Positions 1 through 7,080 of a stretch of DNA of 11,720 nucleotides are shown piece by piece; the first letter of the stretch is position 1; each line of letters begins with the position of its first letter. A program made the translations under genes and the position numbers. The DNA comes from Actinomycetota bacterium. GTDB taxonomy: Bacteria; Actinomycetota; Thermoleophilia; Gaiellales; Gaiellaceae. The stretch is from contig JAFALP010000006.1 in assembly GCA_019234175.1 (NCBI GenBank), positions 1 to 11,720 of the forward strand, in the 5' to 3' direction. Under the pieces are notes generated by a model, which saw nothing but the letters and a program-made list of their open reading frames with translations, did not search any database and was not told the DNA's origin.

Positions 1-893
1 TCAACGTCAGTTTAGCACGGCGGGAGCTGAGCCCCGCCACCTTCCGGGCCGTGGCCTGGACGGCGGTCGTGTTCCTCGTCGTCATCGTCGGCACCGGCAC
101 GACCGTGCGGCTCACCGGCTCCGGCCTCGGCTGCCCGCACTGGCCGACGTGCAACGCGACGCACGCGCTCCCGAAGGGCTACCACTCCGACATCGAGTTC
201 TCGAACCGCGTCGTGTCGGCGCTGACGATCCTCGCCACGCTCGTGCTCGCAGTCGCCGCCTGGCGGACGCGCGGTCTCTCGCGCTGGGGCAGGTGGCTGG
301 CGACGGCGGTGTTCGCCGGCACGCTCGCGCAGGCGCCGCTCGGCGCCATCACCGTGTACTACGACCTCGATCCGTACCTCGTCATCTCGCACCTGCTGCT
401 CTCGCTGACCGTCCTCGGGCTCGGCGTCCTGACGCTGCTCGCCGGCTACGGCGGCCGGCCGCGGCTGCCGGGCATCGCGCGCCTCGGCGGCTCGGCCCTG
501 CTCGTCGCCGTCGCGGTCCTCGTCGTCTCCGGGACGCTCTCCACCGCCGCCGGACGCTTCCCGGGGAGCAACGGGACGCAGGTGGTCGAGCGCATCTGGA
601 ACTTCCACGATGCGGTGTACGTCCACGTGCGCGCGGTGGCGGCGTTCGGGATCGTGCTGCTCGTCCTCGCCGGCTGGGCGTGGCTGAAGCGCGGCGAGTG
701 GCCCTGGCTCGTGCGCGCGTGCGCGGTCCTGCTCGCGATCCTGCTCGTGCAGATGGGGATCGGCGAGTACCAGTACCGCACGTACGGAACGGTGCCGTGG
801 TGGGTCGTCGTCGCGCACGTCGTCACCGCCGCCGTCCTGTTCGCGTGGACGGTGGGACTGGTGGCGCGACTCTGGCGCCCGATACGCCACTAA
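1..893 (+). CDS. ctaA: Heme A synthase (COX15/CtaA family), 5' end outside window
   Basis: Membrane enzyme that oxidises the C8 methyl group of heme O to a formyl group, giving heme A for aa3-type cytochrome oxidase. The frame is open to the window edge. The residues before the GTG at 51 (ending RRELSPATFRA) look like the normal short cytoplasmic N-terminus, so the start probably lies upstream and the gene is 5' partial. Numbering from GTG 51 gives 280 residues. Visible landmarks are the family opening VRLTGSGLGCPHWPTC with a Cys28/Cys34 pair, Glu49 in IEFSNR, and His114, His192 and His256 at the positions of three B. subtilis CtaA heme-ligand histidines (123, 216, 278). About eight hydrophobic segments are present. 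Asn52 stands where B. subtilis has His60. The second loop cysteine pair of CtaA is absent. The PAC2 gene follows after 9 bases, so co-transcription is likely. Family assignment is strong; the upstream start is inferred. Confidence 0.93.
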   Translation, partial: NVSLARRELSPATFRAVAWTAVVFLVVIVGTGTTVRLTGSGLGCPHWPTCNATHALPKGYHSDIEFSNRVVSALTILATLVLAVAAWRTRGLSRWGRWLATAVFAGTLAQAPLGAITVYYDLDPYLVISHLLLSLTVLGLGVLTLLAGYGGRPRLPGIARLGGSALLVAVAVLVVSGTLSTAAGRFPGSNGTQVVERIWNFHDAVYVHVRAVAAFGIVLLVLAGWAWLKRGEWPWLVRACAVLLAILLVQMGIGEYQYRTYGTVPWWVVVAHVVTAAVLFAWTVGLVARLWRPIRH

Positions 894-902
894 ACTCTCG
901 GA

Positions 903-1796
903 ATGTCCGAGCTGAACGTCTCGTTCAGGCCGTCGCTGAAGCGCCCCGTCATGGTGGCGGCGTTCCGCGGATGGAACGACGGCGGCCAGGGCGCGTCTCT
1001 CGGCGCCGCCTATCTCGCGAAGCAGTGGAACGCCGCGCGCTTCGCCGAGATCGACCCGGAGTCGTTCTTCGACTTCCAGGCGGTGCGCCCGCACGTGTCG
1101 ATGCCCGACGGTGAGATCCGCAAGGTCGACTGGCCCGACAACGGCTTCTTCCACGCGTCCGTCCCCGGTGCGGATCGCGACGCCGTGCTGCTGCTCGGGA
1201 TCGAGCCGAACCTGCGCTGGCGCACGTTCTCCGGTCTCGTGCTCGAGCTCGCGCAGGACCTCGGCGTGGAGATGGTCGTCACGTTCGGCTCGCTGCTCGC
1301 CGACGTGCCGCACACGCGTCCCGCGCCGGTGACGGCGGCGGCGACCGATCCCAAGCTCGTGGAGGAGCTCGGCCTCGAGGTGTCGCGCTACGAAGGGCCG
1401 ACAGGCATCGTCGGGATCGTCCACGATCTCTGCCGCGAGTCGGAGATCCCGTCCGTCAGCCTGTGGGCGGCGGTGCCGCACTACGTCTCGCTCGCGCCCA
1501 GCCCGCGCGCTGCGCTCGCGCTCGTGCGCCGCTTCGGCGAGCTCATGCGCGTACAGGTCGATCTCGACGAGCTGGAGGCGGCGGCGGAGGAGTACGCGGA
1601 GCAGGTGAGCGAGGCGGTCTCGACCGACGCCGATACCGCTGCCTACGTCGAGGAGCTGGAGCAGCGCGTCGACGCGCTCGCCGTCGAGGGCGACATCCCC
1701 TCGGGCGAGACGCTCGCCGCGGAGCTCTCGCGCTTTCTCCGCGAACGCGAGGAGCGAGACGACGAGGACGGCGGCCCCGACGGGCCGGCCGTCTGA
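903..1796 (+). CDS. PAC2-family protein (proteasome-assembly-chaperone-like)
   Basis: A 297-residue protein of the PAC2 family, the actinobacterial group that includes M. tuberculosis Rv2125. Family-typical stretches are FRGWNDGGQGAS (about 21-32), LLLGIEPNLRWRTF (96-109), TFGSLLADVPHTRP (127-140), GPTGIVG (165-171) and SLWAAVPHYV (186-195) followed by PSPRA. After residue 215 the chain becomes a charged, probably coiled-coil helical region (about 218-285) with an acidic end. Eukaryotic PAC2 proteins chaperone proteasome assembly. The biochemical role of the bacterial members is not established, and no proteasome genes lie in this window. The ATG sits 9 bases after the heme A synthase stop with no clear Shine-Dalgarno sequence. 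The DUF2568 gene begins directly at its TGA. Family assignment is firm and function is open. Confidence 0.9.
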   Translation: MSELNVSFRPSLKRPVMVAAFRGWNDGGQGASLGAAYLAKQWNAARFAEIDPESFFDFQAVRPHVSMPDGEIRKVDWPDNGFFHASVPGADRDAVLLLGIEPNLRWRTFSGLVLELAQDLGVEMVVTFGSLLADVPHTRPAPVTAAATDPKLVEELGLEVSRYEGPTGIVGIVHDLCRESEIPSVSLWAAVPHYVSLAPSPRAALALVRRFGELMRVQVDLDELEAAAEEYAEQVSEAVSTDADTAAYVEELEQRVDALAVEGDIPSGETLAAELSRFLREREERDDEDGGPDGPAV

Positions 1797-2129
1797 GTGG
1801 TCGCGCTCCTCGAGGCGATCGCGTTCCTGCTCGAGGTCGCCGCGCTCGCGGCGTACGCCGTCTGGGGCGACCATGTCGCCGGGATCGGGCTGGCGATCGC
1901 GGCGCCCGTCGTCGTCGCGATCGTGTGGGGAGCGGCGCTGTCGCCGCGGGCGCGGATCCGTCTCTCTTCGGTGCCGAAGGTGGCGCTACGCCTCGGTGTG
2001 CTGCTGCTCGCCGCCGTCGCCCTCGGCTGGGCCGGGCACCGCGACTGGGCGATCGCCCTCGGCGCCGCCGTGCTCGCCGATACCGTTCTGCTGGGCGCTC
2101 TCGGGCGCGCCGTCCCCGGCGCCCGCTGA
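1797..2129 (+). CDS. Small YrdB/DUF2568-family membrane protein
   Basis: A 110-residue integral membrane protein with about four hydrophobic segments (residues 2-22, 27-48, 62-80, 84-104). It carries the DUF2568 signature: a glutamate in the first helix (LLEVAALAAYAVWG), then an AIVWGAALSPRARIRL stretch with the W-G and S-P-R-A elements. Family function is unknown. The GTG start follows immediately after the PAC2 stop (TGA-GTG), with no Shine-Dalgarno sequence, so translation is probably coupled. The last 144 bases are also the 3' end of the helicase gene on the other strand, so the two genes overlap tail to tail. The conserved DUF2568 pattern shows that this frame is real despite the overlap. 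Confidence 0.8.
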   Translation: MVALLEAIAFLLEVAALAAYAVWGDHVAGIGLAIAAPVVVAIVWGAALSPRARIRLSSVPKVALRLGVLLLAAVALGWAGHRDWAIALGAAVLADTVLLGALGRAVPGAR

Positions 2130-4610
2130 CGGCTTCCGCCGCCGGCGCCGGCGCTTCGGGGCGGCGGGTGTGTCCTCGCCGGATGCCGCCTGCTCGGTCG
2201 TCGCCGGCGTGGCGCCGTTCGCGTCCGCGGGTGCCGCGCCCTTCTTGCGGCGGCGGCGCCGGCGTCGCGAGCTCGACGGCTGCTTCGGCGCGGGCAGGTT
2301 CTCGGAGAGCGCGAATGCCACCTCCTGCACCGTGCCGATCTTCTCGCGCGCGTCCTCCAGCACCTTCGTCGCGCGCGGCGTGTAGCCCTCGGCGGACGCG
2401 AGCAGCGCCGCACCGACCTGCACGGGCTGCTCGACCGCGGTCTGCGCGAGCTTCGCCGCGTTCTCCTCGTGCCGGTGCCCGCGCGAGTTGGCGAGCGCGC
2501 CGAGCAGGCGCTTCGCGTCCGGGTACTCGCCGGATGCGCGACGGTCCTGCACCTTGCGCGTCGCGCGTGCGAGCCGCCAGGTCCAGCGTGCGAGGATCTG
2601 ATCCGGTGCATCCGGCTTTCCGTCCGCGATCGCTCGGAGGAGGATGCGGATCCCGGCGAGGCGCTCCTTCTCCCACGTCGGCGCCTGGCTGACGAGCGTG
2701 ACGAGGTCGTCGAAGTCGGCGCGGTCGACGCGCATCGAGACGCGGTCCTGCAGCGCCATGAGACGGAGGCGCCGATTCGGGTTCTCCGCGGCGCACGTGG
2801 AGAGGAACGTCTCGAGCGCGGACTTGCTCGCCCGCCCCTCGGTGAGCTTCTGCACGAACGACGCGCGCTCGTCGAAGCGGATCTGGCGGCCGGCGATCGT
2901 CGCCCAGTACTTCTGCTCGTCCTCGTCGAGGAAGCGAGGATCGACGCGCTGCCACTCGCGCTGGATGACGGCGATGCGGCGGCGCACGTCGGGCGTGACC
3001 GGGACGAGCCACGGCGCCGGTGTCAGGCGGCGGCGAGCTCTCCGCTGCGAGCGGCGCCTCGGGGCGGGAGTGACTCGTGCGCCCTCGCGATAGAAGTCCG
3101 CGTCGAGCAGCGAGTGCAGCGAGATGACGCGCTCGTTGTGCGTCGCGCCCTTCGGGACGAAGTCGACGACGATGCCGGCTTCCTTGCGCGGGTGGAGACG
3201 CATGATGCGGCCGATGCGCTGCTGGTAGACGCGGCGCGACGCGGTCGGCGCGAGATGCATGCAGACGGTCGCGCGCGGCGAGTTCCAGCCCTCGGCGAGC
3301 AGCTGCGCGTTGATCAGCACGTTGATCTCCCCGCGCTCGTACGCGGCGAGCGTCTCGGCGAGGCGGACCGGCGGCGTCCGTCCCGACACCGCCTCCGCCT
3401 TCAGCCCGGCGGCGCGGAACTCCTGCGCGAGGTTGTAGGCATGGTCGACGCCGGCGGCGTAGACGATGCCGGGCGTGTGGTCGAAGCGATCGCGATAGAG
3501 GCTCGCGGCAGCCTGGTTCAGCGCCTGGTGGTCGAGCGTCTTGGCGAGAATCTCCTGGTCGAAGTCGCCTCCGACGATCGGCACCGAGTTGATCGCCGCC
3601 ACCGGCGGCACGCGCAGGCAGCGCAGCGGCGCGATGAGCCCGCGGCGCGCGGCGTCCTGCAGCGGCAGGTCGTCGACCGAAGCGGGGAAGACGTCCGAGA
3701 CCTGCTTCGCGATCAGCTGCTCGGTCGCGGTCATGCCGATGTAGATCGGCTCCGGGAACGAGCGGATGGCCGCCGACGTCTTCTCGCCGAGCGCGGTGTG
3801 CGCCTCGTCGCAGATCACCAGCTGGTATGCGTCGCGGTCGATCGTGTCGACGTGGCGCGCGAACCACGCGTACGTCTGGATGGTGAGCGGGTTCGTCTTC
3901 CGCGAGCGCATGCCCTTCTCGAGTGCGTCGGTGTAGCGGTCGGCGTAGCCCTCGGTCTTCAGGTCGCGCTCGAACTGCGAGACGAGCAGGCGGCGGTGCG
4001 TGAGGATGAGCACGCCGAGCGTGCGTGCCGCCTCGACGAACCCGGCGGCGGCGATCGTCTTGCCGGACGCGGTCGGGTGACGGAAGCGGTAGCGGCGGAT
4101 CGCGCCCGGGTCCTGCTCTGGCGTCAGCTCCTCTTCGGCGGTCTCCTCCTCCTCGACGAACGTGTCGTCCTCGTCGTCCTCCTCCTCGACCTCGGCGCCG
4201 GCGTGCCCGTTGCCGTTCTCCTTCTCCTCCTCGCGCCGCTGCGCGGCGGCGATGAGCTCGGTGAGCATCCCGGCGAGCGCGTCCACCTGATGGCGGCGCA
4301 GCGCCGTGCCGGCTTTCGTGTGCGGCTCGGGCTCGGCGAGCACGCGCTCGAGGCCGAGCAAGAGGCCGAACCGGACCTTCCACTCGGACGAGGGCGCGGC
4401 GTGGCCGGCCTCCATCTCGCCGAGCGCGTCGTCGAGCGCCATCCGCCGCGCGGTGCCGGGCGCGAGGACGCGTGCGGGATCCTCGCCGTCGCGAAGGAAC
4501 GGCTCGCCCGCCCACGCCTCGGCGCGGTAGGCCGCATCCACGAGCGGGTCGCCCGCGTCCGCGATGGGTGTCGTGTGCTGGATGGCTTCTTGCATATGCG
4601 CAGCACGCAT
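1986..4610 (-). CDS. SF2 DEAD/DEAH-box helicase with acidic insert and arginine-rich tail
   Basis: An 874-residue superfamily 2 NTP-dependent helicase or translocase of the ResIII-like type. Landmarks are a LRRHQVDAL element before motif I (104-112), Walker A TASGKT (180-185), DEAH (268-271), MTAT motif III (293-296), a second RecA domain from about 375 with LLAEGWNSPRA (437-447), and motif VI QRIGRIMRLHP (464-474). Residues 126-168 form a highly acidic low-complexity insert just before motif I. The region 535-775 is helical and unassigned. The tail has two arginine-rich clusters (781-790 and 819-826) and then a Gly/Ala/Glu-rich end. The basic tail suggests nucleic-acid binding. DNA or RNA substrate cannot be decided; a role in DNA repair is only a guess. 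The ATG at 4610 lies in a hairpin loop; a second in-frame ATG at 4595 (residue 6) is possible. The last 47 codons lie antisense to the DUF2568 gene. Confidence 0.92.
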   Translation of the reverse strand: MRAAHMQEAIQHTTPIADAGDPLVDAAYRAEAWAGEPFLRDGEDPARVLAPGTARRMALDDALGEMEAGHAAPSSEWKVRFGLLLGLERVLAEPEPHTKAGTALRRHQVDALAGMLTELIAAAQRREEEKENGNGHAGAEVEEEDDEDDTFVEEEETAEEELTPEQDPGAIRRYRFRHPTASGKTIAAAGFVEAARTLGVLILTHRRLLVSQFERDLKTEGYADRYTDALEKGMRSRKTNPLTIQTYAWFARHVDTIDRDAYQLVICDEAHTALGEKTSAAIRSFPEPIYIGMTATEQLIAKQVSDVFPASVDDLPLQDAARRGLIAPLRCLRVPPVAAINSVPIVGGDFDQEILAKTLDHQALNQAAASLYRDRFDHTPGIVYAAGVDHAYNLAQEFRAAGLKAEAVSGRTPPVRLAETLAAYERGEINVLINAQLLAEGWNSPRATVCMHLAPTASRRVYQQRIGRIMRLHPRKEAGIVVDFVPKGATHNERVISLHSLLDADFYREGARVTPAPRRRSQRRARRRLTPAPWLVPVTPDVRRRIAVIQREWQRVDPRFLDEDEQKYWATIAGRQIRFDERASFVQKLTEGRASKSALETFLSTCAAENPNRRLRLMALQDRVSMRVDRADFDDLVTLVSQAPTWEKERLAGIRILLRAIADGKPDAPDQILARWTWRLARATRKVQDRRASGEYPDAKRLLGALANSRGHRHEENAAKLAQTAVEQPVQVGAALLASAEGYTPRATKVLEDAREKIGTVQEVAFALSENLPAPKQPSSSRRRRRRRKKGAAPADANGATPATTEQAASGEDTPAAPKRRRRRRKPSAGAGDGAPESAQQNGIGEHGGAEGDRPVAVPGPAEGDGGEQQHTEA

Positions 4611-4619
4611 TCGTGCTGC
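4600..4619 (-). promoter_or_regulatory. Inverted repeat placing the helicase ATG in its loop
   Basis: A perfect 8-bp inverted repeat: arm GCAGCACG, loop of 4 bases, arm CGTGCTGC. On the minus strand the loop reads AATG, so the helicase start codon (4610-4608) is in the loop. A weaker outer pair, TTGCA (4590-4594) with TGCAA (4626-4630), flanks it. It could be an RNA hairpin controlling initiation or a dimeric protein-binding site. The repeat is directly visible; its function is inferred. Confidence 0.5.
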
Positions 4620-4676
4620 AGAACCTGCAAAGGTGCGCGCCGCTCGACGAGTCCCCTAGGCGAGCCGCGCAGATCC

Positions 4677-4704
4677 AGCATACCCGGCGCGGCGGAAGCG
4701 TCAA
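4677..4704 (-). promoter_or_regulatory. Sigma-70-like promoter for the helicase gene
   Basis: Read on the minus strand, TTGACG (4704-4699) and TATGCT (4682-4677) are separated by 16 bases. This predicts a transcript start near 4670 and a leader of about 60 bases before ATG 4610. It is the best promoter match in the 113-bp gap between the beta-oxidation operon and the helicase, and stands out in GC-rich surroundings. It implies that the helicase is transcribed separately from the fad genes. Confidence 0.5.
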
Positions 4705-4707
4705 CCT

Positions 4708-4720
4708 GGCCCGACGGGCC
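4708..4720 (-). terminator. Short GC hairpin after the beta-oxidation operon
   Basis: GGCCC and GGGCC arms around a 3-base loop, starting 4 bases beyond the stop codon of the last gene of the operon. The stem is only 5 bp and no T-run follows, so it is a weak candidate for an intrinsic terminator. It abuts the helicase -35 box. Confidence 0.25.
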
Positions 4721-4723
4721 CGG

Positions 4724-5293
4724 CTAGCCGCCCAGGCCGCCGAAGATGGCGAAGGGGTTGGGCGGGGTCTCCTCCCAGACCACCTCACCGCCGAGCTCGA
4801 CGCTTCCGTGCAGCCGTTTCGCCAGAGCCTCGGCGTCCTGCTTGGAGGCGGCGCCGACGATGAGGTAGTGGAACCGGCGAACCGGGTGGTAGCCCTCCGT
4901 CTCGAGCTGCTCGGCGAGCGTCCTCGCCTCGTCGCGGGAGCCGACCTGCACCCGGACCTCCCACGGGGCGAAGCCGTGGTCGACCTCCTCCTCTTCCCAG
5001 GTCTCGTCCTTCGGCTCGTCGTCCCAGCGCTCCTCGTCCTCCAGCCAGTGCTCGACCTTGCTCGTCTTCCCGACGACGCCGAGTGACTCGACCACCTTCC
5101 GGGCGCTCTCCGCCTCGGCGCGGGAGGAGGCGTAGACGAACACCTCGTCGCCGTCGCGGGAGACGGCGAGCCGGCGGTCCTTCAGCTCGCGCGCGAGCTC
5201 GCGGGCCTCGTCGTCCAGCTCCACGCCCAGCCGCTCGAGCAGGCGCTCGTGCACGTCCTCGACCTCGATGCGGATGCGCCAGTCGTCGGCCAC
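4724..5293 (-). CDS. Unrecognised protein of two similar SPOR/RNP-like halves
   Basis: A 189-residue soluble protein that I do not recognise by name. It has no signal peptide or membrane segment. Two halves resemble each other: residues 28-90 (DEARELARELKDRR, then EVFVYASSRAEAESARKVVESL, then EHWLEDE) and 121-176 (DEARTLAEQLETEGY, then HYLIVGAASKQDAEALAKRL, then EVVWEE). Each reads as helix, strand, strand, helix, strand, as in small ferredoxin-like or SPOR-like folds. A strongly acidic, Trp-rich linker (84-105) separates them. The C-terminus is Gly/Phe-rich (NPFAIFGGLGG). The GTG start shares one base with the TAG stop of fadB (TAGTG) and has no Shine-Dalgarno sequence, so translation depends on coupling to fadB. 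This places it as the third gene of the beta-oxidation operon. Function is unknown; a regulatory or scaffolding role is speculation. Confidence 0.8.
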   Translation of the reverse strand: MADDWRIRIEVEDVHERLLERLGVELDDEARELARELKDRRLAVSRDGDEVFVYASSRAEAESARKVVESLGVVGKTSKVEHWLEDEERWDDEPKDETWEEEEVDHGFAPWEVRVQVGSRDEARTLAEQLETEGYHPVRRFHYLIVGAASKQDAEALAKRLHGSVELGGEVVWEETPPNPFAIFGGLGG

Positions 5294-7080
5294 TAGGCGG
5301 GAATCTTGCCCGACCGGGTGACCGCGCCGCCGAGGAACAGCGGCCAGCCGGCGCCGAGGATGAGGCACGCGTCGACGTCGGCGGGGTCGGCGACGACGCC
5401 CTCGGCCAGCAGATGCCGTACCTCGTCGGCGACCGCGTCGACGGCGTCGTCGCGGATCTCCTCCACGCTTCGGTTCTCGGCGCCGGCCGCCGCCTCGAGC
5501 GGGAACCGCTCCGGCCACGCGCCGTGCATCGTCTCCAGCACGTGCTGGGCGACGGCGGGCCCGACCATCTCGCGGAGGACGGAGGGCGCCATCGGCATGC
5601 CGAGCGAGAGGATGGCCTCGTCCGCGTCCTCCAGGCGCGCGCCCATGAGGGCGGTCGTCATGCGCGTGAGGAGGCGGTTGACGACGAAGCCCGGAGCGTC
5701 TGCGACGAGCACGCCCCGCTTCTTCAGCTTCTTCACGACGTCCCACGCCGTCGCGAGCTGCTCGTCGGTCGTGTGCGGGGTGCGCGCGATCTCGACGAGC
5801 GGCATCACCGCGACGGGGTTGAAGAAATGGAGCGCGACGTCGGCGCCCATCCCCTCGACGGAGAGCGAGGAGGTGTTCGTGGCGAGGATCGCGTCCGGCG
5901 CGACGGCGCGCGCCTGGGCGAGCACGTCGCGCTTCACGTCCAGGTCCTCGTACACCGCCTCGAGGATGAGGTCGCAGCCCTCGAACGAGGTCCAGTCGGT
6001 GCCGCCGTCGACGATCGAGCCGAGGAACGGCGTCACCTGTTCCCGGATCGCCGCCAGCGCCTCGTCCACGCGTGCCCGGTCGAGGTCGCGCAGCACGACG
6101 GGGACCTCGAGGCGGCGGAGGAACAGCGTCGCGAGCTGCGCGGCCATCAGGCCGGCGCCGACGATGCCGACCTTCTGCACCGTGCGCGGCTTCGCGTCGG
6201 GCAGGTTCGGCGGACGCTTCGCGCGCCGCTCGACGACCGTGAACGAGTACGCCGCCGCGCGCGCCTGCGCCGACACGAGCAGCTCCGCCATCGCGTCCTC
6301 CTCGGCGGCGTAGCCCTCGTCGATCGTCCAGTCGCGCGCGCCTGCGATGAGGTCGAGCGCGACGTAGGGCGCGCGCGTCGCGCCATGCACGGCGTCGTCG
6401 ACACGCGCGCGGGTCTTCCGCACCACGTCTTCGAGCGCCGACCAGTCCGGGGCTTCGCGCTCGACCGCGAGCGACTCGGCGAACGCGAGCGACTCGTCCA
6501 CGAACTCGACGGGGTCGAGCAGGCGGTCGGCAATGCCGAGCTCGACCGCTTCCGGCGCGGTGATGAGCGTGTTCTGGCGCAGCGGGTTGAGGACGATCAC
6601 GCGCGCGGCCGCCTCGGGCCCGACGAGCTTCGGCAGGAGCTGCGTCCCGCCCCAGCCGGGGATGATCGAGAGCGCCACCTCGGGAAAGCCGACGTGCCGG
6701 ACGTTGGACGCGATCGTCCGCGCGTCGCAGTGCAGCGCGAGCTCGAGCCCGCCCCCGAGGCACGCGCCGTTGATCGCCGCCACGGTGGGGAACGGCAGCG
6801 CGCGGATGCGGGCGAACAGCGCGTGCCCCGCGCGGATCCCGTCGCGGGGATCGTCGATGCGGCCGAACTCGTCGATGTCGGCGCCGACGCAGAAGACGAA
6901 CGGCTTGCCCGTGAAGACGGCGGCGCTCCACTCGCCGCGTTCCAGCTCCTCCAGCACGGCGACGGCCGACTCGAACGCCGAGCGGCCGAGCGTCGTCGGC
7001 ACGCGGTGGTCCTCGCCGTTGTCGATGGTGACGAGCGCGGCCGACCCGGCGCGGTTCAGCTTGAAGACGGTGTCAGCCAA
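5293..7080 (-). CDS. fadB: Fused enoyl-CoA hydratase / 3-hydroxyacyl-CoA dehydrogenase (compact FadB)
   Basis: Bifunctional beta-oxidation enzyme that hydrates trans-2-enoyl-CoA and oxidises the resulting L-3-hydroxyacyl-CoA with NAD. The crotonase half (about 1-190) has oxyanion-hole segments (CVGADIDEF, NGACLGGGLELAL) and both catalytic glutamates, Glu113 and Glu134 (FPEV). The dehydrogenase half starts near 300 with the Rossmann motif GAGLMA (308-313), where the usual third glycine is alanine. It has TNTSSLS (401-407), catalytic His418 in LHFFNP and Glu430 in PLVEI; the 12-residue spacing matches E. coli FadB His450/Glu462. It then has APGFVVNRLL (462-471) and a second C-terminal helical domain. 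At 595 residues it is well shorter than E. coli FadB (729), with the loss in the C-terminal domains. The TTG start is supported by GGGAG (7089-7085) four bases upstream. It overlaps the thiolase stop by 8 bases. Confidence 0.93.
   Translation of the reverse strand: MADTVFKLNRAGSAALVTIDNGEDHRVPTTLGRSAFESAVAVLEELERGEWSAAVFTGKPFVFCVGADIDEFGRIDDPRDGIRAGHALFARIRALPFPTVAAINGACLGGGLELALHCDARTIASNVRHVGFPEVALSIIPGWGGTQLLPKLVGPEAAARVIVLNPLRQNTLITAPEAVELGIADRLLDPVEFVDESLAFAESLAVEREAPDWSALEDVVRKTRARVDDAVHGATRAPYVALDLIAGARDWTIDEGYAAEEDAMAELLVSAQARAAAYSFTVVERRAKRPPNLPDAKPRTVQKVGIVGAGLMAAQLATLFLRRLEVPVVLRDLDRARVDEALAAIREQVTPFLGSIVDGGTDWTSFEGCDLILEAVYEDLDVKRDVLAQARAVAPDAILATNTSSLSVEGMGADVALHFFNPVAVMPLVEIARTPHTTDEQLATAWDVVKKLKKRGVLVADAPGFVVNRLLTRMTTALMGARLEDADEAILSLGMPMAPSVLREMVGPAVAQHVLETMHGAWPERFPLEAAAGAENRSVEEIRDDAVDAVADEVRHLLAEGVVADPADVDACLILGAGWPLFLGGAVTRSGKIPA

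Noticed and set aside
51-53. GTG at 51 as the true heme A synthase start
   Set aside because: The frame is open upstream and the preceding residues look like the normal N-terminus before the first membrane helix.
12-1874. Long minus-strand open frame antisense to ctaA and PAC2
   Set aside because: Composition is Arg/Asp/Glu/His-rich without domains; both plus-strand genes are clear family members.
2218-2275. Repeated GCG/CGG triplets as a DNA repeat array
   Set aside because: They encode the arginine clusters of the helicase tail; repeat units are short and irregular.
2469-4727. Long plus-strand open frame antisense to the helicase
   Set aside because: It has no recognisable motif, and the opposite strand holds complete helicase motifs.
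1543-4788. Very long minus-strand open frame in a second frame over the helicase
   Set aside because: The translation is arginine/proline-rich with no family motifs, as expected from a shadow frame in high-GC DNA. The helicase frame carries the conserved motifs.
5294-6931. Upstream extension of the 189-residue gene's frame
   Set aside because: The extension is out-of-frame fadB sequence, rich in Arg and Ala. The start at 5293 fits the one-base overlap with the fadB stop.
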